Below are positions 9,708-21,779 of a stretch of DNA of 64,000 bases, piece by piece. The position numbers were made by a program, and so were the translations under genes. The stretch's first letter is position 1; every line of letters starts with the position of its first letter. The notes under the pieces are model-generated. The model had not been told where the DNA came from, did not search any database, and saw only the letters and a list, made by a program, of their open reading frames with translations. Source of the stretch: Chamaelirium japonicum (lineage: Eukaryota; Streptophyta; Magnoliopsida; Liliales; Melanthiaceae); NCBI GenBank assembly GCA_947650365.1, contig OX393551.1, forward strand, positions 89,378,697-89,442,696. Direction: 5' to 3'.

Positions 9708-9924
9708 TATAGTGTTATTTTGACTTTGCCCCCCAAATTTTGCCTTGAATTAGACTTTACCCCCTATCTTTTCATTAATTAGACTTTACCGCCCAAAACT
9801 AACCGTTTTGGGGGGTGAGCTGATCGAACAGTTTGTTTTCGGGGGTAAAGTCTAATTAATCAAATATAGGGGTAAATTCTAATTCATGGCAAAATTTGGG
9901 GGGCAAAGTCAAAATAACCCTATA
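9708..9924. mobile_element. Foldback/MITE-like element, copy 2
   Basis: This copy is nearly identical to the foldback at 8126-8343 and lies at the same position in the second copy of the 1582-bp duplication. It is therefore a duplicate and not an independent insertion. Confidence 0.7.
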
Positions 9925-10727
9925 CTGAAACTGCCGAAACCGTCGAAACTCCGGTTGAAACAGACCGAAACAGCCGAAACTCCGACCGAAATTGCCAAAA
10001 CTGACGAAACTACGATCGAAACTGCCGAAATCGCCAAAACCGCTGAAACTGCCGAAACGGTCGAAATCGCTGAAACTGCCGAAACCGCCGAAACTGCCAA
10101 AACCGCCGAAACTGCCGAAACCGTTGAAACTACCAAAACAGCTGAGACTGCCGAAACAACTGAAACTGTCAAAATTGCCGAAACTGCCAAAACCGCAAAA
10201 ACTGCTGAAACCGCGAAAACTGCCGAAACTGCCAAATATGTCGAAACCGCCGAAACTATCGAAACCGCTGAAACTGCCGAAATCGTCGAAACTACCGAAA
10301 CTGTCAAAATCGCCGAAACCACAGAAACTGCCGAAATTGTCAAAACCGTCGAAACTGACGAAATCGCCAAAACTACCGAAACCGTCAAAACCGCCGAAAT
10401 TGCTGAAACCACCGAAATCGCCGAAACTGCAAAAACCGCTGAAACTACCAAAACAGTCGAAATAGCTAAAACTGCCAAAACTTCCGAAACTTCAAAATCG
10501 CTGAAACTGCTGAAACCGCAGAAACTACTGAAACCGCATAAACCACCGAAAGTGCTGAAACCGCCAAAATCACTGAAACTGTCAAAACCGCCAAAATCGC
10601 CTAAACTGCCGAAACCGCTGAAACTGTTAAAACCACCGAAGCCATCGAAATCGTCGAAATCACTAAAACTACCGAAACCGTCGAAACCGTCGAAATTGCC
10701 GAAATCGCTGAAACTGCCGAAACCGCC
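9925..10727 (+). repeat. 9-bp satellite (CCGAAACTG), block 2
   Basis: This is the second block of the 9-bp satellite. It ends abruptly where LTR B begins. The last five bases, CCGCC (10723-10727), resemble CCGTC after the right LTR (27241-27245), the likely target duplication of element B. Confidence 0.95.
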
Positions 10728-10765
10728 TGTGGGTGCAAATTTTGACCAAGTGCTTCACATACCGT

Positions 10766-11110
10766 GGGACCCACTAGCCCTGCCTGGGGGGTCCACGGAG
10801 ACACACCACGGGACCCACCAGCCCTGCCAGGGGGGTCAACGGAGACACACCACGGGACCCACCAGCCCTGCTTGGGGGGTCCACGGAGGCTACCATGGGA
10901 CCCACCAGCCCTACTTGGGGGGCCCACGGAGACTACCGCAGGACCCACCAGCCCTACCTGGGGGGTCCACGGAGGCAACCCCGAGACCCACCAGCCCTGC
11001 CTGGAGGGTCGACAGAGACGACAGCGGGACCCACCAGCCCTACTTGGCGGATCTTCGGATACAACGGCGGGACCTACCAGCCCTGCTTGGGGGATCCCCA
11101 GATACGATAG
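10766..11110 (+). repeat. 44-bp minisatellite in 5' LTR of B, about 8 units
   Basis: GGGACCCACCAGCCCTGCCT units start at 10766, 10810, 10854 and 10898 (44-bp period) and continue with small drift to about 11110. This is the same motif as the 43-bp array in LTR A and the 40-bp array in LTR D. Confidence 0.92.
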
Positions 11111-11151
11111 TAGAAACTGCCATTTGCCCCGGATTTCCTCTCAAAGATTTC

Positions 11152-11159
11152 TATAAATA
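11152..11159 (+). promoter_or_regulatory. TATA box of 5' LTR B
   Basis: TATAAATA just downstream of the minisatellite, identical in position and context to those of LTR A and the 3' LTR of B. It is the likely start region of the element transcript. Confidence 0.75.
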
Positions 11160-11571
11160 GCAGACACTTCAAATGTAAAAGGATCTGAGATTGATTTCTG
11201 AGATCGGATTTCAAAAAACCAGAGACCAGAATCTAAAAACCCAGAGCTCTGACTTCGATATTCCATCTCATTCGATCTTCTTTTTGAAGAGACCAGTGAC
11301 ACTCGGCCTATCGAGGTTACTTCGAGTGGAGTGTTAGTGAATTCAGGTTGCTCCCTATAGCACGGAGGTAGGCTTCGGCTGAACTCCGAGATCACACCTT
11401 GTGTCAACCTCCTTTCTGTTTGCATATCGAAAGTCTTAACTCAAAGGAACCAAGGCATCGACCCTCGAACCTACCTTCCAGTCAACAGATCGATCAAAGA
11501 CCTTTGACTCAACTTTAATTGACTATTTGGGTGGAGTCTTCGGATTGGCACAAAGATCATCCCCCACAGTT

Positions 11572-11588
11572 TGGTGCCGTCTGTGGGA
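11572..11588 (+). other. Primer-binding site of element B
   Basis: TGGTGCCGTCTGTGGGA lies three bases after the 5' LTR. It is the same site type as in A and D and differs from A at one base (T for C). Confidence 0.8.
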
Positions 11589-11736
11589 TCGATCGAAAAG
11601 CCAGTTCAGCTCTACAACAAATATCAGATCGGTTGAGTAGACAACCGGTCTAGATAGTCAAACTTCCCGGCCCCCTCGGTTGAACAGACAACCGTTAGGA
11701 CACCGATGATCTCGTTGCATCCTTCGCTTTCTCTAA

Positions 11737-13594
11737 ATTGCAAAGACGAGGCATCAGGATCATCCAGAGGGAAGTAACACACGTCAAGCTCGACCTGAAA
11801 CTCGCTCAATGAGTCAGCGTCTTAACTTTGGGCAGCCCCTCGCTGTCCCCGAGATGGGAGCTCATTCAGGAAATAGAAGATCGATCGATCGACCGATCCC
11901 CCCACCTCTCCGATAGTCGATCGGGCAAACTGCCCCTATTCCTGCTGAAGACCCTCTATTCACTTACCAAATCTCGGTGCTCGATTTCCAATTGCTATAG
12001 TTGGCTAAGCAGAATGCCATGCTTACAGCCGAAAGAGACGCACTCAAGAAGGCAGCTTCTGATATCGGGATTGCTCTCCTCGTCCCTTCATTCAACGAGA
12101 GAGTCGATCCGCCTCGGTAATTAATTCACTCCGAGCTACGAAGGTCAATAGGCATCGCTGCCCACGAGAAGATTCGTCGCAATCCCACCCCCCTCTGCAG
12201 CTCCGTGGAAGCAGAGCGTTTGGGATCGTATCGACGATCAATCATCTCAATCATCATCGGGTCGCAACTGTGTCAGGAAGGCACAGTTGAAACCCAACCT
12301 AGGGGTGAGACACTGGACGAAGGAAGCACCATCAAAGAGTAGAGCTTCTCCATCTCTCCCACTCCAACGTGAAGTTCGAATCGATCTTCGTCACCAGATC
12401 CATCCGGCAACTACTCAAGGGTGTGGACAAGACCTCTCGATCCTGCCACTCGATCTACATCTAGGTCGGGGACATGGACGCAGAGAGGGATATTCTTCCG
12501 TCGTACCCCTACATCAAAGTTTATTTCAATCATCATTCCCGAGAGGCTGGAGGACTCCTACTCTCCCGAAGTTCAACTGCCTCAAAGGGGATCCTACCCT
12601 CCACATCCTAGCCTTCAAGCAAGCTCTAACGTTGCACGAAGAAGAGAACAACGTGCTCTGCCGCACCTTTGCCGAAAGCCTCGACGAACCATCTCTCGAT
12701 TGGAACCACAACCTTCGTGCCGGGTCTATCACTCAGTTTAGAGTATTGACGAACCACTTCGTGCACTACTACCAACTCAACTTGAAGCCGGAGAAGAAAC
12801 TCGATTCCCTCTACCGGCTGAGGATGGGAGCTGATGAGAGTCTTCGCAGCTTCATGTGAAGATTCCGCAACGAGCATGCCGCTCTCCCCGGATGGCACTT
12901 GGACGACAAGGCCATCATGTTGGCCTTCCAAAATGTTTTCCGATTCGATCTGCATATTTACAATGATTTCATCCGCAATACCCCGCCTTCTCTGGGTTCA
13001 ATGTTTGATCGAATCCATAGGAAGATCGAAGTCGAAGATGATCAAGTCGCCCGAAAGGGACGTGAAACAAGGCGGTGACCTGGCGAAAGGGAAGCGCCAA
13101 AGTATACCGCCAAAGCTCACAATGCGGAGGCAGTGGCACCCCTTCTAACGAAGCGACCAAGGAATGACAATCGTAGGTCACCTCCGAAGAAGACTACATT
13201 CACAGATTGGATCCTTCCGATCGAGCAGATTCTTGATCAAATTCAACATGAGGAGTTCCTTCGAAGGCCGAATCCTCTACAACCAGATACCAAGGTCACC
13301 GCAGATAAAACAGTCTACTGTGATTTTCATCGTAGTCACGACCATTCTACCAATCGATGCTACCTACTACGGTATCATCTAAAGGACTTGCTACGTGAAG
13401 GCCACCTCCAAGAGTTCGTCAAAGGAGGGCAAGATCAATGCCAACCTTCTTCTGCGAAGGGAAAGGAAGCTTGCTGGATCCACCAAGTCTCTACCGGTCA
13501 ATCATCTATTGATGTGCAAGCTAATGTCTACGGCATCCATGGAGCATTGCACAACCAAATGCTTACCGAAAAAGAGGTCGATAGGAAAGTATGA
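11737..13594 (+). pseudogene. gag of element B, start codon lost, several stops and a frameshift
   Basis: The codons matching the gag start of element A (ARTKHQGQPEGS) read ATT-GCA-AAG-ACG at 11737, so the ATG is lost. A frameshift separates this part from the main frame, which is open from 12287 and carries the capsid segment (FPRGWRTPTLPKFN, EPSLDWNHNLRAG). A TGA interrupts at about 12857 and another near 13077. The zinc knuckle YCDFHRSHDHSTNRC is at about 13317-13361. The region downstream of the knuckle is longer than in A and continues toward the protease. Confidence 0.85.
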
Positions 13595-14240
13595 TGCATC
13601 TTCAATGTTCGCCAGAAACCTATCAAAGGCCTAGCTGGCCAGTGATTATCTTCAACGATTCCGACCTTCAAGGAGTCCATACTCCGCATTGGGATCCCCT
13701 GGTCCTACGACTCATCATCGATGGGAGCACCGTCAACCGCATCCTCATCGACACCGGAAGCTCCATCGACATCATGTTCTCAGATTGCTTCAAGCGTCAG
13801 GGACACAAATACTCAAGCCTCGAACTTTCCCAACCGTGATCACAGGCTTCAACGGGGAGTAGAGTATAACCATGGGTGAATCAAGATTCACCCTGGACTT
13901 AAGTCGGGAGACTCGAGTCTCCATGAGATTCGCCATCGTCAAAGTAACGTCAAACTACAACATCATCCTTGGGAGACCATTCCTCCATCAAATCAACGCT
14001 ATATCCTCCTCCTACCATCAACTCCTCAAGTTTGTAATAGGAAAGGATATCGTCTGCATCCGAGGAGATCAACAAGCTGGGTGATCTTGTGAAGCGGCTG
14101 CTGCAAAGACAAACCGTCGAGTGGACCAGGCACCACCAAAGCGCCCGAGAGATGAAGCAGGCACTTCTTCAAGATAGCAACCAAAGGAGATCCCACTGAC
14201 CGAACCTCCACCAATCGAGTAGGAGACCTCACCTTCAATC
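13595..14240 (+). pseudogene. Aspartic protease domain of element B
   Basis: The retroelement protease would cleave the Gag-Pol polyprotein inside the particle. LIIDGSTVNRILIDTGSSID (about 13713-13770) holds the active-site motif DTGS in its usual LIDTGSS setting. Farther down, NIILGRPFLHQINAISS is the typical second conserved block (LGRPFL). Frameshifts separate it from gag and interrupt it near 13838. It is the better preserved of the two proteases in the window, since element D has DTE in place of DTG. Confidence 0.85.
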
Positions 14241-14713
14241 GAAGAAATCATTCCAATAAACATCGGCAGTGGTAATCTCCCTCGAGAGACTTTCATGGGT
14301 ACTGGTCTCAGCGACACAGAAGCGCGAGACATGGTATCCTTCCTTTAATCCAATATTGACATCTTTGCCTGGTGTTTCGAAGACATTCCCGGGATCAACT
14401 CGGATGATGCGTGTTATCGACTCGCCATCAAAGAACAAATCGGCCGCAACGTCGAAGTCTATGTCGACGATCTCCTCACCAAAAGCTCCTGCCGCGAGAG
14501 TCATCTCTCCGACCTGGTAGAAATATTTAAAGTCCTCCGAAGATACCGTATGAAGCTCAACCCAGCCAAGTGTGCCTTCGGAGTTCGATTGGACAAATTT
14601 CTGGGTCACCCTATGACCAGGAGGGGCATCGAAGCTAATCCCGACCAAATTCGAGCAATCCTCGATATGCCTTCGCCTACCAATCGGAAGGAAGTGCAAT
14701 GCCTCACTGGAAG
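14241..14713 (+). pseudogene. Reverse transcriptase of element B, N-terminal part, internally deleted
   Basis: The sequence from about 14285 (FMGTGLSDTEARDMVSFL) leads to DDACYRLAIKE, then jumps directly to IGRNVEVYVDDLLTKS. Most of the fingers and palm are missing. The catalytic YVDD block is kept at about 14458. MKLNPAKCAFGV and KFLGHPMTRRGIEANPDQI follow, the usual RT connection motifs. The frame is cut at 14713 by the hAT insertion and resumes at 17365. Confidence 0.85.
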
Positions 14714-17356
14714 TAGGGGTGGCAATTCTTGACCCGACCCACCAACTCGACCCGAACCCGACCCGAAGTTAGCGGGTTTGGGTTTGGCCTAAACGGGTTT
14801 GGGTCATAAACGGGTCTACCCGATTGACCCGTTTATTTAATGGGTCGGGTTCGGGTTTGTACTTATAACCCGATTGACCCGACTTGACCCGTTTAACAAA
14901 TGGGTCGTGTCAACCCGACCCGAGCCAACCCGACCCAACCCGATCAAACCCGGCACAATCTGACCCAACCCGATCAAACCCGGCCCAATCCGACTTGTCT
15001 TGACCTAACCCGACAGGTTTACATGGGTTCTGTTAACCCAACCCGACCCGACACGACTCGACCCATTTAGTAAACGGGTTAAACGGGTCGGGTCGGGTCA
15101 ACCCGTTTATTAGGCGGGTCGGGTTTGCGTTTAAGTTTTTGACCCGTTTATTAAACGGGTCGGGTTCGGGTTGTTTTGCCTTTATACATATGTCTCAACC
15201 CGACCCGAACCCTGTTAGGATTGATGTGTTTTAAGCTTATAAAACTTTATGTTTTGGTCTAATAAATAAAGATTGATAGTTATTATATGAGATGTATATA
15301 GGTGCGTAACATAGTTACGTGTTCTTTTAAGAACAAAGAGCCATGGTTATATGGTAGTCCACTGAGTGGATTGGTCCCATATAATCTAAATCAGTTCGCA
15401 GCTATGATCAGGTTGGTCGCCTCATCATGATAAGCTGTTAGGGATGACAGTTCATGAGAAGTCTTCACCATGGTCATCACCAGGCACAGTGTCTATGGCT
15501 GAACGGAACTAACACGGTGTATAGATCAGTGAGCAGACACTAGTACACTAAGCCGTGTTTCTGCTTAGGGTAAAACGGTCCTAAACCCTGAGGAACTACG
15601 TCTGATGGACTAACCAGTTGCGTGGTGCTTTGGCGCACTAATGTGTGAGGATCCGTATGTAGTGATCCAAAACCACGGTGTACTGGGTTACCCGGCTGGT
15701 GTTGCATTAGCGTGTCACTCCTGTAGGCCATCCACACCCCTGAAGGGAGGTGCGTTCCTTGGTGTGACTTACACTGTACCAAACCCAGGCTTGGTGGTCG
15801 TCAGTTTGACTGTTGACCGGGTTCGATTACTCGACGGGGTAATCAGAGATACGATGTATAGGTCAACCTAGAAGGAACCAAGTCATATGATCATTCGAGT
15901 CTGACGGTAGTCTCCACCGGTTGAAGTGAATCATGGCATCAAGTGGAGGGACAACGGGTTTACCACTACTAAGCGGAGAGCAGTGGTATGATGGAGAACA
16001 TTGTAAGTCCGGGTGAATTGGAGTACAGCCTGCATCGCACTCTGAGTGGCCACACAAGTTAACTCGAGCTCAGAGGATCGATGGTACACTCGGGTAGTGT
16101 GTCGATCGAGCTTGAGTTGGAAGCCATGAACCCCGGTCCCTGATGGTTCCACCTTATCAATATTATGTACGGTTCTTGAACCATCTCCTCGGAACACCAT
16201 AAGCAGTAAGAGGAAGAAAGAAGTTTACGCTCCATATGTGCTTGGCACTAGAGCACGGTAGATGCGTAACTACATGCGAGTACTAAGGGGTAAGCCCGAG
16301 ACTAGTACAGAGGCGCAGGTAGTAATCCCTAGCCATAAGTGAACTTCGCTGCATAGGTGCGATGCACCGGGGTATGTTGCAAGTTGACTAGTTGACTTTA
16401 CTAGAGGTACCTTCCGGTGGCCTCAGTTAATAGTATGGTAACTAGTAAAGATCACTTAAGTAGTGGCCGCTAGGTCTCGCACACTAGAAATGGTCAAATT
16501 GAGGCGTCAGGGCGTTTTGATAAAAACTCACTCTATCGGACCTCACTTGTGGCTGACCCTAGCAGTAAGAGACTATGCTAGGAACGGCCCTATATTGTGA
16601 GGATGAGAATCCCCCATCAATAGGCTGGCCACAGGGATAAGGATAGGGTTTTGAATTGGTCAAAACAAGCCCTAAAAGTGGAGAAAACGGATAAATACAA
16701 GGAGAGATAAAAAGGGTGATTTTGGGGAGATAATTGTGGGATGTTCTTATCCCCTTGGATCATTATCCAAGGGGGTAGGCCGGCCCTATATAGGGAGCCT
16801 TATGGGGCCGGCCGTGTGGTTGTAAAAACCGAACCCCCCCTCTCTCTTCTCTCCCTAATCTCTCTACTTTCCCGCTTGCAACTTCGTCTTCCTCGCGTGG
16901 AGTTTCGTAGAAGGAGAAGGGTCGTTCTTTGGAGGCACTTAGAGATCCAAGAGCGACTTTCGTGCATCGTGTGAGATCGGGTGAACAAGAAGGCATCATC
17001 TCCATTCATACCATCGGCTTCTTCGCGAACGATCTTCTGTCTCCATCGATAAAGAAGATAATTCTCCGCGAATAAAAGATCCGCACGAAGGTATGAATAA
17101 TCTAACACGTAGATCTAGCGAGCTTTATGATTTGCATGCATGCTAGATAATCATTATGCTAGATTGCCGTTAGAGTGTTCGATTCACGTGCATACACATG
17201 CACACATATGTAGATTAGTTTCAATAAAAGTTTAAATCGTGTAACGTGCACCATGAATGGTCTTTCGACAGCCATATCGTTTCTGCTGCGAGCCTCTACC
17301 ATGGGATTATTCCCAACAAACTCGACCCGACCCAACCCGACCCATTGCCACCCCTA
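14714..17356. mobile_element. Non-autonomous hAT element with 8-bp target duplication
   Basis: The terminal inverted repeat TAGGGGTGGCAAT at 14714 pairs with ATTGCCACCCCTA ending at 17356. The flanks ACTGGAAG (14706-14713) and ACTAGAAG (17357-17364) are an 8-bp target duplication with one change, as expected for hAT. Removing it restores the RT reading (CLTG...LVALNRFISK). Element D has the same junction uninterrupted near 40400, which confirms the boundaries. Subterminal sequence is full of ACCCGACCCGA repeats. About 2.1 kb of the interior is a later copia solo LTR. No transposase is present. Confidence 0.88.
15213..17318 (+). mobile_element. Copia solo LTR (L1), 2106 bp, inside the hAT element
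   Basis: It starts TGTTAGGATTGATG and ends CCCAACA, flanked by AACCC (15208-15212) and AACTC (17319-17323), a 5-bp target duplication with one change. The sequence is a divergent relative of the LTRs of element E (45828-48156), with shared blocks such as CCGTGTTTCTGCTTAGGGTA and a TATA-like CCCTATATAGGG at about 16785-16796. No internal copia sequence remains, so it is a solo LTR, probably formed by LTR-LTR recombination. Confidence 0.87.
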
Positions 17357-18026
17357 ACTAGAAGATTAGTTGCTCTCAACCGATTCATCTCAAAATCTTC
17401 TGACAAGTGCAAGCCACTCTTTGACAAATTACGGAAGGCGGACACCACCGGATGGAGTCCCATTTGCGAGCAAGCCTTCCAAGACATCAAGAACTATCTC
17501 ACGCGAGCTCCTATCTTGGCAGCTCCACTCGCGAAGAAAGATCTCTGACTCTACCTCGTCGTAACCGATCAAGCCATTAGTGCGGTCTTAGTGAGTAGAA
17601 AAGAAGGTGCAGAATGTCCAGTTTACTATATCAGCCATACCCTTCTTCCAGCAGAGACTCGCTATTCAAAGATCGAGAAGGTCACACTGGCCTTACTTAC
17701 GGTGTCACGACGCCTACAACCCTACTTCGTCTCTCACCCGATAACGGTTGTCTCGGAACACCCACTCAAAGACATCCTCGATAAGGCAGGTCGAGCAGGT
17801 CGAATGACAAAATGGTGATCGAGATGAGTGCTCTCAGGATTTAGTTCGAACCTCACACTTCTCTCAAAGGGCAGGCAGTTGCTGACTTCCTTGCCGACTT
17901 CCCCGTGGACGATCCTATCACTTGGGAATAAGACGTCGAAATACGCCTTGAGGACGGTGATGAACCTCTATCCAATCTTATTCCAAAGATCCTCGATCCG
18001 AGCCTTGAGGCTCCCACTATCTCGTT
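17357..18026 (+). pseudogene. RT connection and first RNase H domain of element B
   Basis: After the hAT element the frame resumes with LVALNRFISKSSDKCKPLF and WSPICEQAFQDIKNYL, the classic gypsy RT-RNase H linker. RNase H motifs YISHTLLPAETRYSKIEKV and VVSEHPLKDILDKAGRAGRM follow. Stops at about 17548 and 17816 break the frame. It would degrade the RNA strand during reverse transcription. Confidence 0.8.
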
Positions 18027-18290
18027 AACCCGATGGAAACTCTACACTGAAGGGGCCACAAGTGCGATCGGTTCGGGAATTAGGATAGTATTGATATCCC
18101 CAGAGCTCGATCATCTTTAAAAGGCTATCCTCCTCGGGTTCAACGTCACCAACAACGAAGCCGAATATGAGGCACTCATTTTCGGATTAGAGATTGTTGA
18201 ATCCCTGGGGGTAGATCGACTCACCATCTATAACGACTCCCAACTTATAATTAGGCAGATCAACGAGGAGTACACAGCGTGAGAAGAAAG
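18027..18290 (+). pseudogene. Second, archaeal-type RNase H of element B, N-terminal part
   Basis: The segment LLGFNVTNNEAEYEALIFGLE and LTIYNDSQLIIRQINEEYTA is the extra RNase H typical of Tat-lineage gypsy elements. Conserved E (NNEAEYEAL) and D (NDSQLI) residues are visible. The upstream Asp region reads KLYTEGATSAIGSG, with E where D is usual. The domain is cut at 18290 by a copia LTR and continues at 20285. Confidence 0.75.
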
Positions 18291-20284
18291 TGTTGGAATT
18301 GGATCCTCTTATTAGAGTCGCAGCGGAAGCAAAAGATAGATCCGAAGATCATACGGTGTATGTTTCACTACAATTAATTCTACAAAACAATCTACATACA
18401 AATCTATGATCTTAGCATATGTACGGACACCCTAGAGCATACTACGATCTACGAAAGATATACATGCATCTAGCTAGGTGTTTAGAATCATTATACCTTA
18501 TAGATCTATGATCCGGAGAGAACGGAACGATGATAAACCGCACGTGAATCATAAGGGAAGCTGTCGGATGATATCTTGTCCTTTGCGAATTGAGGAATCC
18601 TCGAAGTCCTATCTCTGAGTGCAAGGACTACGAGCCGATAGAGTAATTCGTTGCGAAGACGATAGCGAGCCGCGAGATCTCCACTTTCTCTTTCTCTCTT
18701 CTTCCTTCTCCTTCCTTCCTCCTTCTTCTTCCTTCTTCTTCCTCTTTCGTCCTTGGCCGAAACCTCAGAGAGGGAGAGAGGGAGAGGGGGTTCGGATTTT
18801 GGAGAGGGAAGAGGCTAGGGCCAGCCCCTCCCTCTCTATTCCTCTTATAAGGCCGGCCTCCTAGTGCTACAAGCAAGCTAGGGCCGGCCCCTAGTAGATA
18901 GGGATGAGAGGGGGTGGTTTTTAGGGTTTCCATAAGCCTATCGTGAAGCCTGTACGAAAACATCCTTCACGAAAAGTGAAAAACTGAAAGAGAGATTGAG
19001 TGAGGTGCGCTACTCGGAATCGAGTTCTGTTAGCGCCTATGAGCTCCTGGAATTATTTCGCTCAATCTAAGATCTATATTTAATATGTTCTGTGCCATAT
19101 TTCAGTATTTATCAAAATACCCCTACGGTCCCTAACATATGTGAATTAGGTTCTTAGGCTCCGGGCTTGTGCTTCATCGCGCTACTTCACATCCAACGTA
19201 TCCAACCAGGTCGGGGAACAATTCCTATACTCAACGACAGGGTGGAACCTTCAGGGTTCGGGATCTCTAGCTCCAACCGGATCCCTGATTAACTGTTCCG
19301 GTGACACACCGAAAGTTTCGTTAATCAGCCCTAATCCGATTAACCCGAGTAGCCACCCAGAGTGTGACGCGAGTTGAACTCCAGTGATCCTAAACTTATG
19401 TTACTCCCTCGTAACCCTGTTCTCTACTATACTCTGATAATCCTTAGTCCCTCCTATTACTGGTGCCATGATACGACTCGGGCGGTGGGGAGCATCGTCA
19501 TATCCCGATCGATCATCTGACTAGGAATTGATGACTTGTCATCTATAACACCACACACCTTCTGGTGCTATACCTGCCATCCGGAACATCGTCAGTCATA
19601 CTGACAACCACCAGGCCTGGGTTAACTGTATGGACAGATTGACTCATCAAAACGCACCCATCCAACTCTGGACGTCAGATAATCTGTAGGGATTATATGT
19701 CACTCAAGCGCCAGCCGGGTAACCCAACGTACCGTGGTATTGGACTATGGAAGGTCTGCACACATTGGCACATCAAAGCGCCACACAACTGGTTGTCCCA
19801 GTGTACATGGTCCCTCAAGGTTAAGGACAGATTATCTATAGTAGTAAGACGGTTTATGCACAAGTGTCTGAATCATTGAACTGTGCACCATCTTGGTTTC
19901 TGTTCAACACGATCATCATGATTGGTCAGGTGAATGGGAATCCTACGTTCCCGTGGTGGAGACTTCACCACATCCTCTACCTGCCAACAGCTTTTTCTCG
20001 GTGAAGCAACCGACATCACTTAAGCTATGAACTAGTTCTAGGTTTACACACAACTGGTCCACTGGATCTCCCAAGCATGGATCCACCATGCGTCTCAGTG
20101 GCCTATTGTGTTCCCTAGGGTCCTTTATTATATGTGTATTAATATATACCAAAGTAGTATTCTAATTAAAGCAATAACCAAAGTCATCTTTATTAACATT
20201 AATACAGAATATCCATGCTTAGGACACATGAGCTACAACAGAAAGGATGCAAAATTACTTAGCTCTGGTGCGACATCACCAACA
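18291..20284 (-). mobile_element. Copia LTR (L2), minus strand, 1994 bp, no target duplication
   Basis: On the minus strand it runs from TGTTGGTGATGTCGC (ending at 20284) to GGATCCAATTCCAACA (18291). It shares blocks with the other copia LTRs here (AAGCGCCAGCCGGGTAACCC, the GGTGCCATGATACGACTCG region) but is more divergent. A TATA-like CTTATAAGG lies at about 18843-18851. Flanks GAAAG and ATGCT do not match. Compared with element D, about 40 bp of the RNase H sequence is missing at the junction, so a deletion accompanied or followed insertion. Confidence 0.75.
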
Positions 20285-20640
20285 ATGCTTCACTAGCACC
20301 GAATTCATCCAAGTCCCAAGAGCAAAAAATCGAGAGGCAGATGCCCTAGCTAATGCTGCTTCGGTTCTTGGAGACTCGCTCAGAGAAAGGTGAATCAAGA
20401 GTCGCCCAAAACTACCATCGAGTAGCAGATCGTTGCCACTAATGAAAGATCTGGGGGTTAGAAACAACCAACCTTCAGTCTTACCATGGCGCACGAACTC
20501 GGAGATTGGAGACAGCCAATCTTCGACTTCTTCAAGCAAGGAAGAATGCCAGAAGATCCAATCCAAGCCAGAAGACTTCAAAGGAAGCTCCCATGCTACA
20601 GACTCTAAGAAGCAGATCTCTATTTCAGATCACACAGTGG
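20285..20640 (+). pseudogene. Archaeal-type RNase H end and RNase H-integrase linker of element B
   Basis: FIQVPRAKNREADALANAAS (about 20308-20367) is the C-terminal block of the second RNase H, with the conserved D of the ADALA motif. It is followed by linker sequence leading to integrase, in shifted frames and with stops. Element D shows the same order at 40980-41330. Confidence 0.7.
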
Positions 20641-21741
20641 GATGCTACTCAAATGTATTGGTCCCCTGCAAATAAAGGCGATCCTAATCGACATTCTCTC
20701 CGGGGCCTGCGAGAATCATTCAGGCGGGAGATCTCTCAAAGCCAAGACAAAGCTACAAGGTTACTATTGCCCGACTATGGCTAGAGTTGCTCATCAAGTA
20801 GTTCAGAGGTGTGAGTCTTGTCAACGACACGCTCAAGCTATCCATCTCCCAGCAGATGAGCTCCATTCATTAACAAGTCCATGGCCCTTCCATCAATGGG
20901 GGTTGGACTTCTTGGGTCCTTTCCCACTAACACCAAGCAAGAAGAAGTATATGCTGTTAGCCAGAGATTACTTCACCAAGTGGGTGGAAGCGGTGCCACT
21001 CTTCTGAGAGACCGACGATGAAGTCATCAAGTTCATCAATCAAACATCTTCTCCAGATTTGGTACACCTCAAGTCCTAATTGCTGACAACGAAGCTCAAT
21101 TCGATTCCGACAAATTTCGTGACTTTTGTTTAAACCACGGGATCAAACTCTTCTACTCAACACCGAGGTATCCTCAATGTAATGGATAATCTGAGGCTTC
21201 TAACAGAGCTATCCTTGGTCTACTCAAGAAGAAACTGGATGACAAGAAAGGACTATAGGAGAAGATCCTACTAGAAGTTTTATGGGGCTATCGAACTACT
21301 CCGAGAAGATCGACTGGGTTCTCACCCTTTCGCCTGACCTATGGATCGGAAGCAGTTCTCCCAACAGAAGCCATCTCTAACACTCTGAAGACGAGAGCAA
21401 TCGAAGAAGGGGTAAACGATGAACTCCGAACTGATGACCTCAACTTCTCAGAAGAGTTGCGTGATCAAGCAATAATCCGCATTGCCAATTACCAACAGAA
21501 GATCAAACAAGCCTACGATCAGAAGGTTGTCAAAAGGAACTTCGCTATCGGAAGTTTAGTTCTCAGAGCAGTCTTCTCCAACACAAGGGAACGAGGCAGT
21601 GGAAAACTAGCTCCCAACAGGGAAGGACCTTACATCATCGAATCCATAGGAGGCAAAGGGTCTTATCGTCTGATCTCACCAGAAGGAGATAGACTACCAT
21701 GAGCTTGGAATGCTAGATATCTCAAAATATTCTATCCTTGA
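20641..21741 (+). pseudogene. Integrase of element B, broken
   Basis: This DDE enzyme would insert the cDNA into chromosomes in the nucleus. The N-terminal zinc region is NHSGGRSLKAKTKLQG...CESCQRHA. The first catalytic D is in WGLDFLGPFP, the second in IADNEAQFDS, and the E is in SEASNRAIL. All three catalytic residues are readable, but a TGA at about 21005, a frameshift near 21040 and a TAA at about 21188 break the chain. The C-terminal part (open 21457-21702) has GSLVLRAVF, GKLAPNREGPY and a final AWNARYLKIFYP, preceded by a stop at 21700. Confidence 0.85.
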
Positions 21742-21779
21742 TGTAAAATCCATACTGAATGAAGATTGCTTTCAAACAT

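Larger units (their letters stand above)
10728..11568 (+). mobile_element. 5' LTR of element B, 841 bp
   Basis: It starts TGTGGGTGCAAATTTTGACC and ends CCCCCACA. It is 88 bp longer than the 3' LTR, exactly two units of its 44-bp minisatellite. Downstream of the TATA box the two LTRs are roughly 93% identical by eye over about 420 bp, with mostly C/T and G/A changes. Confidence 0.93.
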
